Under the pieces are notes generated by a model, which was not told the origin of the DNA, did not search any database, and was given only the letters and a program-made list of their open reading frames with translations. From NCBI GenBank assembly GCA_003164895.1, contig PLUL01000040.1, positions 1 to 49,557 of the forward strand: a stretch of DNA of 49,557 nucleotides. The letters are read 5' to 3'. The stretch is from Bacteroidota bacterium (lineage in GTDB: Bacteria; Bacteroidota; Bacteroidia; Palsa-948). This document shows, one piece after another, positions 36,998 through 45,901 of the stretch (its first letter is position 1; each line of letters begins with the position of its first letter). The position numbers and the translations under genes are program-made.

Positions 36998-38863
36998 ATG
37001 ATTCGAGAAAAAACTAATAGGATATCGCTTTGTACCATAATCCTCCTTTTCCTTGCGATTATTTTTTTTGGCATTATTCCCCATTTCTCACGTCCGGAAT
37101 ACCTGCGTTATGTGATTTCCTGGGATGTATTTGGATATTACTTATACCTGCCAGCAGCATTTATCCGCCACGATCTTGCACTTGAGCATTTTGACTGGGT
37201 ACTTGAGGTGCAAAAAAAATATGAACCTTCTGATACGCTTTATCAGCTTTTCAATACTCCGCATGATGGCGTAAATACCTGGGTGATAAAATATGCAATG
37301 GGTGCAGCTATTTTATATTCACCATTTTTTTTTATCAGTCATTTTACTGCGGGGTTATTCGGTTATCCTGCTGACGGTTTTTCTATCCCTTATCAAATTG
37401 CTGTTTTGGCTGCAGGATATTTTTATACACTCATGGGATTGCTTTTTTTTAGAAAAATTCTACTGAGATTTTTTACTGACCAGATAACAGCCATTGTAAT
37501 TTTCCTGATAATAGTTGGAACAAATTTTTTTGAGTTTGTAAGCAGAGAAGGAACCCTTTCGCATAATCTGTTGTTTTTTATTAATGCTGTTATTCTCTAT
37601 CTTACCGTCCGGTGGCATGAAAACCCTAAACAACGATTTGCCTTTTTGCTTGGAATGTTTATTGCACTTGCAAGCATCACCCGTCCGCTGGAAATTGCAT
37701 GGATCATTATTCCGATCTTCTGGGGTGTCGGAAGCAAAGAATCTTTGAGAAAAAAAATTTACATGTTATGGAGTTATCGCAGTCATCTATTTCTCTTTGC
37801 TGCAGGCATGTTCCTGATAGGATGCCTGCAAATGCTATACTGGAAAAAAACTACCGGGCATTATATTTATTATACCTATACCGAAGAATTCTATTTTTTG
37901 AAACCATTTATACTCAACGTGCTATTCAGTTATAAAAAGGGATGGCTTCTTTATACTCCTCTTATGATTTTTGCACTGATTGGTTTTGTTCCATTATTCA
38001 AAATCTATCGCAATATTTTTCTTTCCTCATTCCTGTGTTTTGTCGCCTACCTTTATCTTATATCTTGTTTTGAGGGGTGGTGGTATTCGGGCAGTTTCAG
38101 CAATCGCGCATTACTGGAGACGTATGTTCTCCTCGGGATTCCTCTTGGATCGTACATTCAGTTTGTTTCAAAACAGAAAAAGTTATTGAGAAATAGTATG
38201 GGTGTTCTTTTTCTTGTAATAGTTGCGTTAAACGTATTTCAGACCTGGCAATACACAAATGAAATTATAGACAAAGAAAGAATGACAAAAGAATATTACT
38301 GGGCTGTCTTTTTGAAAACTTCCGTAAATGAAAAAGATCGGGAATTACTTGAAGTGGAAAGAACGAACATTCCTCCTAAAAACCTTGAAGACGGGACAAA
38401 ATTTGTTAAAAGACCTTTGGAGCATCTGGATTTTAGCACCATGCCGGAGGAATGGCAGAGACGCTATTTGGATACATCCATTTACCTATCGCCGGCATAT
38501 TCACTGAAAATGGATTCTGCCATGCCGTATGCAGCCACGTATGAAACACGGTATTCTAACCTGACAGTAAAAGACTATGCGTGGGTAAAAGTAATTGCTT
38601 CCATTTATATTTTTGACGAAACGGACAGGGAAAAAGCAATGATCGTTACATCCTTTAAGCACAAAGGGAAACTGTATAATTACAAAGGATCGGTCATTCA
38701 GCCCGATTCGCTAAAGGTAAACCAATGGAACAAGGTGGTTGCGTATTACATGACACCTATTGTTAAGTCTACGGACGATTCCTTGCAGGTATACGCTTGG
38801 TATAATGGAAAAAATCAAATTCGGCTGGATGATTTTTCAGTAGAAGTATTTGAGCCAAGATAA
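36998..38863 (+). CDS. GT-C-like polytopic membrane protein with C-terminal beta-sandwich domain
   Basis: This 621-residue protein has about 11-12 membrane helices (about 8-415) followed by a soluble C-terminal domain (about 430-621). The N-terminal motif SWDVFGYYLYLPAAFIRHDL and the layout suggest a GT-C-fold glycosyltransferase using a lipid-linked sugar donor. The C-terminal region (KDYAWVKVIASIYIF, YNYKGSVIQPDSL, IRLDDFSVEVFEP) is beta-rich and resembles carbohydrate-binding jelly-roll domains. A clear paralogue lies at 42710-44560 on the opposite strand. The protein starts a same-strand run with a GT2, another membrane protein and a GH5-like hydrolase. Substrate is unknown. Confidence 0.7.
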   Translation: MIREKTNRISLCTIILLFLAIIFFGIIPHFSRPEYLRYVISWDVFGYYLYLPAAFIRHDLALEHFDWVLEVQKKYEPSDTLYQLFNTPHDGVNTWVIKYAMGAAILYSPFFFISHFTAGLFGYPADGFSIPYQIAVLAAGYFYTLMGLLFFRKILLRFFTDQITAIVIFLIIVGTNFFEFVSREGTLSHNLLFFINAVILYLTVRWHENPKQRFAFLLGMFIALASITRPLEIAWIIIPIFWGVGSKESLRKKIYMLWSYRSHLFLFAAGMFLIGCLQMLYWKKTTGHYIYYTYTEEFYFLKPFILNVLFSYKKGWLLYTPLMIFALIGFVPLFKIYRNIFLSSFLCFVAYLYLISCFEGWWYSGSFSNRALLETYVLLGIPLGSYIQFVSKQKKLLRNSMGVLFLVIVALNVFQTWQYTNEIIDKERMTKEYYWAVFLKTSVNEKDRELLEVERTNIPPKNLEDGTKFVKRPLEHLDFSTMPEEWQRRYLDTSIYLSPAYSLKMDSAMPYAATYETRYSNLTVKDYAWVKVIASIYIFDETDREKAMIVTSFKHKGKLYNYKGSVIQPDSLKVNQWNKVVAYYMTPIVKSTDDSLQVYAWYNGKNQIRLDDFSVEVFEPR

Positions 38864-38897
38864 AAAATAGTTTATACTTTTATTCGATTTCAATTTT

Positions 38898-39611
38898 ATG
38901 AAACGAGACACACTTTCAATCATAATTCCCGCTTACAACGAAGAAAAGACCATTCATCTTATTCTTGACAAAGTTCTTTCCGTTAAATTGATTGGAGAAA
39001 TGCAGAAAGAAATTATTATTGTAAACGATTGCTCAAAAGATAATACGAAAGAAGTTGTTGAAAAACATATTGCTTCTCATCCCGAACAAAAATTTATTTT
39101 TTTCTCTCAATCAATAAACAAAGGAAAAGGCGCGGCTATTCACAAAGGAATTGAAATTGCCACCGGAGATTTTATTATTATTCAGGATGCCGATTTGGAA
39201 TACAATCCTGAAGAATACAATATTCTTCTTAAACCAATTCTTGACGGCTTTGCCGATGTAGTGTATGGTTCGCGTTTTATCGGAGGAAACCCTCATCGCA
39301 TTTTATTTTTCTGGCACTCTATCGGGAATAAACTCCTCACGGCAGCTTCCAACATGTTCACCAATCTGAACCTCACGGATATGGAAACCTGCTACAAACT
39401 TTTTCGTGCAGACATCATTAAAAATATTTCCCTGAAAGAAAAACGATTTGGCTTTGAACCGGAGGTAACGGCAAAGATCGCTCGCATTCCAAACATCCGC
39501 ATTTACGAAGTAGGAATTTCCTACTATGGCAGAACCTATGCTGAAGGGAAAAAAATAAATTGGCAAGATGGATTCCGCGCGTTGTGGTGCATATTGAAAT
39601 ATAATTTATAA
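38898..39611 (+). CDS. Family 2 glycosyltransferase (dolichyl-phosphate sugar synthase-like)
   Basis: This 237-residue GT-A enzyme is similar to the DPM1/Alg5 group, which transfers a hexose from a nucleotide sugar to a polyprenyl phosphate. Motifs: [12 protein letters not shown] (about 8-19), [10 protein letters not shown] (about 41-50), the metal-binding DAD at 97-99 ([11 protein letters not shown]), and the acceptor-side GSRFIGG. No membrane helices are obvious, so it probably works at the cytoplasmic face. Its product could feed the GT-C-like proteins on either side, which use lipid-linked sugars; this is inference from family and context. Confidence 0.88.
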   Translation: MKRDTLSIIIPAYNEEKTIHLILDKVLSVKLIGEMQKEIIIVNDCSKDNTKEVVEKHIASHPEQKFIFFSQSINKGKGAAIHKGIEIATGDFIIIQDADLEYNPEEYNILLKPILDGFADVVYGSRFIGGNPHRILFFWHSIGNKLLTAASNMFTNLNLTDMETCYKLFRADIIKNISLKEKRFGFEPEVTAKIARIPNIRIYEVGISYYGRTYAEGKKINWQDGFRALWCILKYNL

Positions 39612-39620
39612 AAAGCAATA

Positions 39621-41180
39621 TTGTTTTCCGATAAACTCATAAAATGGGAAAAATATTTTTTTCTCTTACTTGTAGCAGTACATCTTATACCGATTTTGTC
39701 GGTTGATTTTTTTGTAACGCTAGATGGTCCGGCACATGTTTATCATGCCTCCCTCATTTCTCGTCTCTTATCTGGCAATACTCACGCTTCGGAGTTTATG
39801 ATATTAAATCCTGAACCTGTTCCATACTGGACGGCACAATTTATTCTGTCGGTAATGAATCAATTTTTTTCCGGAAATATTTCTGAAAAAATATTTATAG
39901 GAATATACGTTGTAACGCTACCAATCGCCTTCAGAAAATTTATTCTTACAGTATCTGCTCAATCGGCATGGGTTTCATATCTTATATTTCCCTTTATTTA
40001 TTCTTTTCTTTTGTATATCGGTTTTTATAATTTTTGCATTGCTCTGCCTGTTTTCTTTTTTACCCTACACGTTTTTCTTTCCGGTAAAATCGCGATGAAT
40101 AGAAATAAAATACTTATTCTATTAATTCTTATTCTATTAATTTATTTCAGCCATTTATTTGTTCTTGCTGTTTTTTTTCTTTTCACGGCAACGTTTCTCG
40201 TTGTTAATAATTTATTTGTGCGAACCGATGATGTCTTCAGGATAAAAAAGTTATTAATAAAAATTGGTTTTATACTGCTGGTTTCACTGCCGACACTTTT
40301 GCTAACGCTACATTTTCTCCTGATAAATAAAGACAAACAGTTTTATAATTCGCATCTTGCTTTTTCAGAACTCATGGAGTGGCTCACCACTGCTCGACCC
40401 ATTATTACATTCAAATACGATGGCGAGGGATCATTTGCCATCATCATAGCTGCAACAACCGGAATGTTAATCGTAGGAATGTTATATTCCGTATGGAAAA
40501 AGAAATATCATTCAGAGGGAACTGTTTGGATTGTTTTCTCCATGCTTATTCTTGTGCTTTATTTTTTTCTACCAAATAATCTTTCCACGGGAGGATTTGT
40601 TTCTATGAGGCTGTTGCTGTTTATTTACTTGTTCTTATTTACCTGGTTCACGGCAGGACATTTTCATCCTGCTTTAAAAAACGCAGCTGTCATACTATTT
40701 GTTTCTGTAAGCATTTATTTCTTAAAATACCATCGTGATGTAGGAAAGGTTTTATCTGAGAATGCAAAAGAATATTATTCGGTTACCGGACATATAAAGG
40801 AAAACAGCATTGTGCTTCCATTAGATTATTCTGATAACTGGATGCATAATAATATTGCTGCTTACATTGGGACTTGTCATACTATCTTTATGCTGGAGGA
40901 TTACGATGCTTCCAGCCCACACTTTCCGGTGATATGGAAGCCGAATTTAGCGCCGCACGAACTTCTTGGCAAATACTTATGGGGTAATCCTCCTTGTGCT
41001 GATATTGATAATTTTGAATCCAAAACAAAAATCAAAATTGATTACATCACGCGCTGGCACTACAATCCGGCAATTCAAGATTCATGTACATTTGCTATGA
41101 ATAGTAAAATAGAAAAAGATTTTACACGCATTTTTGTTTCTTCTTCGGGAGAGGCGGAACTTTTTCTCAGGAAAAAATAA
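39621..41180 (+). CDS. Polytopic membrane protein, probable GT-C-type glycosyltransferase
   Basis: This 519-residue protein has about ten membrane helices. It starts at TTG (39621), 9 nt after the GT2 stop; the next in-frame ATG would remove the first helix (about 10-30). The first periplasmic loop carries FVTLDGPAHVYHASLI, where the Asp/His arrangement resembles the acidic loop of GT-C enzymes. The C-terminal 100 residues are soluble. No close family is recognised. Tight spacing with the GT2 gene supports a joint role in surface-glycan synthesis. Confidence 0.65.
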   Translation: MFSDKLIKWEKYFFLLLVAVHLIPILSVDFFVTLDGPAHVYHASLISRLLSGNTHASEFMILNPEPVPYWTAQFILSVMNQFFSGNISEKIFIGIYVVTLPIAFRKFILTVSAQSAWVSYLIFPFIYSFLLYIGFYNFCIALPVFFFTLHVFLSGKIAMNRNKILILLILILLIYFSHLFVLAVFFLFTATFLVVNNLFVRTDDVFRIKKLLIKIGFILLVSLPTLLLTLHFLLINKDKQFYNSHLAFSELMEWLTTARPIITFKYDGEGSFAIIIAATTGMLIVGMLYSVWKKKYHSEGTVWIVFSMLILVLYFFLPNNLSTGGFVSMRLLLFIYLFLFTWFTAGHFHPALKNAAVILFVSVSIYFLKYHRDVGKVLSENAKEYYSVTGHIKENSIVLPLDYSDNWMHNNIAAYIGTCHTIFMLEDYDASSPHFPVIWKPNLAPHELLGKYLWGNPPCADIDNFESKTKIKIDYITRWHYNPAIQDSCTFAMNSKIEKDFTRIFVSSSGEAELFLRKK

Positions 41181-41231
41181 AAATGTCAAAAAAATAATAG
41201 CAGTGCAGTACATTTTGAAATATAATCTCTG

Positions 41232-42707
41232 ATGAAAAAGTATCTTCTTGTTTTTATTTTGTTTTCAGTAGCGGCAATTTTGTATTTGTCGTTTCCCATT
41301 AATTCAAAACAACACTTTATTTCCGTCAAGGACAATAAATTCAGATTAAATGGAAAAGATTTTTATCCTGTTGCATTAAATTATCTTGTCTCCTTACATG
41401 CAGGCGGAAAAGAATTATGGGCTGCTCCTTCTACAAGTTATGATGTTGACTCTTTACATGAACTCTTAAATAAAGACTCCTGTATAAAAGGGTTGCGAGC
41501 GGATTTGCATTTGATAAAACAAATGGGATTTAATACGGTACGCATAGTTGGAATTGGAGAAGAAGGTGCAGACGATAGTAAGCGTAGGAGTGAAATAGCC
41601 CTGTGGGCGCACTGTGGAAAGAATCGTGATACAAGTATTGTGCTTTCAAATAAGGAGATGTACAATAAATATTTTGATGCTCTCACCGGATTATTTAAAG
41701 AAGTGAATGATGCCGGGTTAAAAATAATTTTCCTAGTGCGTATGCGTCCTGGCGTTGAAACAACGCATGATCATGTAAGAAAAATAGTAACTCATTTTAA
41801 AAATGACACAAGCATAATGGCTTACGATTTGTACAACGAGCCACTGTATTTTGATCATGAAGCTAGAAAAAAACCGGAGGTTGATTCAATTGTAAAGAGT
41901 TGGCATAAGATGCTTAAAATGTATGCGCCCAATCAAATGTTCACCATAGGGCTCGAAGGAATTCGAGAAGTATTTGAATGGGATCCCAATATTCTTGATG
42001 TGGATTTTATTTCTTTGCATCCTTACGAATTTGAACCCGGACAGGTGATGAATGAATTATATTGGTATGGAAAATATATTAAGAAACCATGGATGATCGG
42101 AGAAACAGCTATACCGGCTAACAATGATTCTGTAACCTATGAAGAACAAAAAATATTTGCACAAAAAACCTTAAAACAGGCTAATGATTGCGGAGCCAGC
42201 GGATATTCCTGGTGGCAATACAAAGATGTTGATTGGCATACTTATCGTGCAAATTATATGGGCGTTGTTACCAGAACCGGAGAGACAAAAATCACTAAAG
42301 AAAATTTGAAGATTAAGGGAACAGTAAAACCCGTAGCAGAAGCATTTCAAAAATTTATTCCTTTTGAGAAAAAAGACAGTTGTATTTGTTTACCTAACTA
42401 TTATAATTATTCCGAAGGAAAAGCAAGTAGAATTATCGGGCGATTAATTGACGAAGTAACCAACCAACCGATAAAAGGCGGAGTTGCATTGGGTTGGGAT
42501 AAAGATTGGGTACATTCGTATCATACCATTACCAAGGATGATGGCAGTTTTGAACTATTAGGAGCGCATGCATTTTATCATTGGATTGCTACAGCTACAA
42601 ACTATTCGGTTGTAAGGGATGATTTTTCTCCTGACACGGTAAAAGCAGGAAAAGACAATATTCCAACATTAAATATTGGCACCCTTAAAATTAAAAAGCT
42701 CTTTTAG
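41232..42707 (+). CDS. Membrane-anchored GH5-like glycoside hydrolase with CarboxypepD_reg domain
   Basis: This 491-residue protein starts with an uncleaved-looking hydrophobic helix (about 4-22), then a TIM-barrel hydrolase domain (about 28-375). The clan GH-A retaining pair is visible: acid/base E203 in YDLYNEP and nucleophile E291 in WMIGETAIP, with RIVG and SLHPYEF at expected strand ends. A C-terminal carboxypeptidase-regulatory-like beta-sandwich (about 405-485; RIIGRLIDEVTNQPIKGG) follows. GH5 is most likely, but other clan A families such as GH2-type barrels cannot be excluded. Within a glycosyltransferase cluster it may trim, edit or transfer surface glycans. Confidence 0.78.
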   Translation: MKKYLLVFILFSVAAILYLSFPINSKQHFISVKDNKFRLNGKDFYPVALNYLVSLHAGGKELWAAPSTSYDVDSLHELLNKDSCIKGLRADLHLIKQMGFNTVRIVGIGEEGADDSKRRSEIALWAHCGKNRDTSIVLSNKEMYNKYFDALTGLFKEVNDAGLKIIFLVRMRPGVETTHDHVRKIVTHFKNDTSIMAYDLYNEPLYFDHEARKKPEVDSIVKSWHKMLKMYAPNQMFTIGLEGIREVFEWDPNILDVDFISLHPYEFEPGQVMNELYWYGKYIKKPWMIGETAIPANNDSVTYEEQKIFAQKTLKQANDCGASGYSWWQYKDVDWHTYRANYMGVVTRTGETKITKENLKIKGTVKPVAEAFQKFIPFEKKDSCICLPNYYNYSEGKASRIIGRLIDEVTNQPIKGGVALGWDKDWVHSYHTITKDDGSFELLGAHAFYHWIATATNYSVVRDDFSPDTVKAGKDNIPTLNIGTLKIKKLF

Positions 42708-42713
42708 TTTTAA
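42685..42713. terminator. Weak AT-rich hairpin between convergent genes
   Basis: A 12-pair AT-rich stem (TTAAAATTAAAA with TTTTAGTTTTAA, one G-T pair) spans the stops of the hydrolase gene and of the convergent membrane-protein gene. It might act as a weak terminator both ways. The low GC makes this uncertain. Confidence 0.3.
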
Positions 42714-44560
42714 TAAATATCGTTCTTTGGTTCGAACGATTCCACTTTCAAATCATCTATATAAATTTTTCCTTTGCTGTTATTCCATATATAAACACTC
42801 AAACGGTCGCCGCTATTTCGTACTGCTTCCGGTGTCAGATAATCTACAGTAATCTGGCTCCATTTTCCAACTTCAAGATTTAACTGGTCGGTACCAGTTC
42901 CTTTATATTTATAGGCTTTGTTGCCGTGCATGAAAGTGGTTATCATGTATGTTGGATTTTTCTTTACATCGGCAGTCGGATACACCCAAACACTTACTCT
43001 TATCCATGCATAATATTTATCGGTGATGTCAGAATATCTTTTTTCGATCGAAGGGCTGAATGTTGCAATGCTGTCCATGATATACGAACTTGTTCCTGAA
43101 TGAAAAATTTCTTTGCTCAATCTTTCCTGAGGATATCCATCGCTGGGTTCAAAGCCTATGCTCCAAGTGTGATTTTTAATGTGCGAATTATCATTTGGAA
43201 AAATTTCAACTCCGTTCACTGGCCATTCCATAAAAAGAAGTTTTTGATCTTCGGCAGAAGCAGATGTTTTTCCAAAAGCAGCCATCCAGTATTTTGAAGT
43301 TGCTCTGGGTGATTGAAGAATCCCGTTTACTTCCTGCCAGGATTGAAATACATTTAACAGAATAAAAAAGCCAATGAGTCCGAGAACAGAAAATTTAATG
43401 AAGTTTGCTTTTGTGCGCAGCATATCCAGAAAATAGCCCAACGGGATGGAAAGCATCACATACGAAGCGATTAGCCCGCGTTGGCTGAAACACTGACCGT
43501 ACCACCAAACCGTCCAGCTGGAAACCACCCATAGGGAAATGATGAAATAAATAAATGCGGAAGTAAAAATTGTCTTGTTTTTTTTGTAGAGGAAATAAAA
43601 TCCAACAAGAGCAAAAATAATGACAGGTGTATATATTAGCCAGCCGTTCCTGAAACTGAATAACGTGTGTAGTGTATGCGGAGGGAAATCAATTCCTTCC
43701 CCCGGATTGTAATAGCTATCGAAAATAAAACGTCCGGAATAAATTCTCCAGTAGGTGAACTGAATAGAACCGATCGCCAGCATGATAAGTGAGAAAACAA
43801 GCAGTTTAATTTTATTTTTCTTTATCAACTCTAGTTTTTCGTTGAATGTTTGTTTGTTGTAAACCCCCCAAAGAATTGGAATAAGAAGTCCTATTACTTC
43901 TGTCGGTCTAACAAGCGCAGCGAGTCCGCAGGAAATGGCGAGCAGTACTGCGTGTTTCATTTTATTTGTTTCATGCCAGCGAATGGTGAACCACAAAATG
44001 AAAGTATAAAGAGTGAATAAAATGTTATGTGTCATTGCCCCCTGCCCGTGCATGGAAGTATGCAGCGTATAATTGGTGCCGAGTACAATTATGGTCAATG
44101 TTACCGCAGCAATTTTCTCATCGAAGAATTTCATCAATGATCTACGAAGCATAAATACTCCGAGGAACGTATAGATCATGCATCCTGCCCAGATGCCGTA
44201 CTGATAGGGAGTCGAAAAACCATCGGCAGGAAATCCGGTAACTTTTGCAAACAGGTGAGCAATGAAAAAGAAAGGAGAATACAATACCGACATCCCGATG
44301 CCGTAGCGCATCACCCAAACCCCATCGGGCATCTGAAGCGCCTGATAAAATGTTCCGGTGCTGTGATACTTGTCGATGATGGTTTGTATTACCGAATAAT
44401 CTTTAATGCCAAGATCGTGGTAAATAAATGTCATTGGCAGGTACAGGTAATAACCAAATATATCCCACGTAAGAATATTAATTGGGAAGTAATTCAGTCC
44501 AATAAAAAGCAGAACGGCACACAGCAGGAAGGCAGTTGTTTTAGATACAGATAATTTCAC
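42710..44560 (-). CDS. GT-C-like polytopic membrane protein with C-terminal beta-sandwich (paralogue of 36998-38863)
   Basis: This 616-residue protein shares layout and motifs with the protein at 36998: LTWDIFGYYLYLPMTFIYHDL near the N-terminus, PADGFSTPYQY, the RWHE segment, a WWYGQCFSQRGL loop and a C-terminal beta-rich domain (DKYYAWIRVSVWVYP, YKYKGTGTDQLNL, IYIDDLKVESFEP). It begins at GTG (44560); no ATG occurs before residue 43 and that would cut the first helix. About 11-12 helices precede the soluble domain. Likely a GT-C-type glycosyltransferase or a glycan-modifying transporter. It faces the rest of the cluster, closing it by an inverted paralogue. Confidence 0.7.
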   Translation of the reverse strand: MKLSVSKTTAFLLCAVLLFIGLNYFPINILTWDIFGYYLYLPMTFIYHDLGIKDYSVIQTIIDKYHSTGTFYQALQMPDGVWVMRYGIGMSVLYSPFFFIAHLFAKVTGFPADGFSTPYQYGIWAGCMIYTFLGVFMLRRSLMKFFDEKIAAVTLTIIVLGTNYTLHTSMHGQGAMTHNILFTLYTFILWFTIRWHETNKMKHAVLLAISCGLAALVRPTEVIGLLIPILWGVYNKQTFNEKLELIKKNKIKLLVFSLIMLAIGSIQFTYWRIYSGRFIFDSYYNPGEGIDFPPHTLHTLFSFRNGWLIYTPVIIFALVGFYFLYKKNKTIFTSAFIYFIISLWVVSSWTVWWYGQCFSQRGLIASYVMLSIPLGYFLDMLRTKANFIKFSVLGLIGFFILLNVFQSWQEVNGILQSPRATSKYWMAAFGKTSASAEDQKLLFMEWPVNGVEIFPNDNSHIKNHTWSIGFEPSDGYPQERLSKEIFHSGTSSYIMDSIATFSPSIEKRYSDITDKYYAWIRVSVWVYPTADVKKNPTYMITTFMHGNKAYKYKGTGTDQLNLEVGKWSQITVDYLTPEAVRNSGDRLSVYIWNNSKGKIYIDDLKVESFEPKNDIY

Positions 44561-44875
44561 GGTCTGAAGATAAAAGGGTTGTAAACGCTAAAATACAAAA
44601 GAAGATTTCATAGCATTTTTTTTTCTTTCATCTGCCGAAATTCTAAACACATTCATCGAAAGTTCTTTTCCGCTCGTCTAATTTCCCGCCTTATTCAAAG
44701 TTATCACGCATAATATTTATGAACTACATCGTTAAATAAAAAAAATACCCGCGATGAAATAAGTTGTACTCGGTGCTAAAATAAACACAAACCCACTCGC
44801 CTTTTAATTCTCGTAAAACAGAAACAAGGCGGGTAAAAAAAAATCCTGCGAGTAAAGTAGCAGGTGCCAAGTACA
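44561..44875. other. Intergenic region upstream of the FN3-like gene
   Basis: No gene is seen in these 315 bases. Features: an 11-nt word CTCGGTGCTAA (44769-44779), whose exact inverted copy lies after the next gene (45517-45527); a CGCCTT...AAGGCG pairing (about 44798-44831); and a small hairpin CCTGC-N10-GCAGG (44845-44864) just before the downstream start. No clear TAnnTTTG element was found for either flanking gene. Confidence 0.4.
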
Positions 44876-45502
44876 ATGGGTAACACCCTAAAAACAATCA
44901 TCAGGCACATTCTTGTTGTGCTTTTGTTTCCGAAAAAAATTAACGATTTCATCACTTATGCCAAGGGCATTTTCAAGGCGATGAACGGAAACACAAATTT
45001 TCCCGATTCGGCAGCAAAAGTAGCTGTGCTGAAAACGGACATTGACACGCTCGATTCCACCGAATCGGGATTGTTAACCAATCCGCCCACGACAACCGTG
45101 GAGGCACGCAATGCGGCAATGGAAAAAGTGAAAGCAGATCTGCGCGGTTTACGAAACGATGTGCAAGTAGTAACAGATGCAACTCCCGCACAGGCAGAAG
45201 TGCTTGCAAAAAGCGCAGGCATGAATGTGAAACAAGTTAGCGTTCAGCAAAAAAGGATCAACGATGCAAAATCCGGAGATGTATCGGGTAGCGTTATTCT
45301 TACTGCCGACGGAGGCGGACCTCACGAATGGCAGATGAGCAAAGACCAGGTAACTATTATAAACCTGCCGGCTACCAGCGGTGCAAAAACTACAGTTTCC
45401 AATTTAACACCCGGTGAAATATGGTACTTCCGCAACCGCCCAATCCTTACACAAGGAGTAGAAGGCGACTGGTGCGGATGGATTAAAGTGGTAGTGAAAT
45501 AA
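44876..45502 (+). CDS. Small protein with C-terminal FN3-like strand segment
   Basis: This 208-residue protein has no firmly assigned function. I choose ATG at 44876 over a GTG at 44864. The N-terminus has a short hydrophobic/basic stretch (IIRHILVVLLFPKKINDFI), then a helical region (about 40-125) with heptad-like spacing, and a C-terminal beta region whose end (TTVSNLTPGEIWYFRNRP) looks like the closing strands of a fibronectin type III fold. No signal peptide cleavage site is evident. The gene has its own strong terminator. Codon use is less AT-rich than that of neighbouring genes. Confidence 0.65.
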   Translation: MGNTLKTIIRHILVVLLFPKKINDFITYAKGIFKAMNGNTNFPDSAAKVAVLKTDIDTLDSTESGLLTNPPTTTVEARNAAMEKVKADLRGLRNDVQVVTDATPAQAEVLAKSAGMNVKQVSVQQKRINDAKSGDVSGSVILTADGGGPHEWQMSKDQVTIINLPATSGAKTTVSNLTPGEIWYFRNRPILTQGVEGDWCGWIKVVVK

Positions 45503-45533
45503 ACAGAATTCAAGAATTAGCACCGAGAATAAA

Positions 45534-45571
45534 GGATTCGGGAGGTAAAACTTCCGAATCCTTTTTCTTTT
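45534..45571 (+). terminator. Rho-independent terminator after the FN3-like gene
   Basis: GGATTCGGGAG pairs with CTTCCGAATCC (one wobble) around a GTAAAA loop, followed by TTTTTCTTTT. It begins 31 nt after the stop codon at 45502. Confidence 0.88.
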
Positions 45572-45901
45572 AACGCCTACCGAAGCATTCCTCCTCGCGA
45601 TTGAACCACCGAGCGGTTCTACCGAACCACCGCGAAGCGCAGCCGAATGGTAGAGCGCAAAAGTGGAACAGCCGCAGGGATCTACCATTCGGCCGGGCTG
45701 ATGGGGCGAATGGCAGAGGGGCTCGGATGAACGATACATCTGCTCTACCGAACGGTTGGAGGGACGGGGCGTTCGGTCGCGCTGTCGGGGCGAACGGTAG
45801 GACGAAGATTTGGTCTTGCCGAAAGGAGCTTACTGTTAAACCTCTCGATTTTGTGAATCATCTCAAATATTTTAACTTTACTAATCAAAACCCACATTGC
45901 A
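45572..45901. other. GC-rich repeat patch without a confident gene
   Basis: This stretch is visibly far richer in G and C than the surrounding DNA up to about 45830. It contains an 84-nt-period repeat and several internal inverted words (CCGAACG/CGTTCGG; CTACCATTCG/CGAATGGCAG with one mismatch). A frame open from 45601 to 45957 reads low-complexity Arg/Gly/Asn peptide and overlaps the next gene's start in another frame, so it is probably not a gene. From about 45838 the AT-rich leader of the next gene begins. Confidence 0.55.
45688..45800 (+). repeat. Two 29-nt direct repeats with 84-nt period
   Basis: 45688-45716 and 45772-45800 match at 23 of 29 positions (TTCGG-CG-GCTG--GGGGCGAA-GG-AG pattern). 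The offset of 84 nt is 28 codons, so the open frame repeats FGRADGANGR as FGRAVGANGR. A degenerate third copy lies at about 45618-45656, sharing CCGAATGGTAGAG. Confidence 0.7.
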
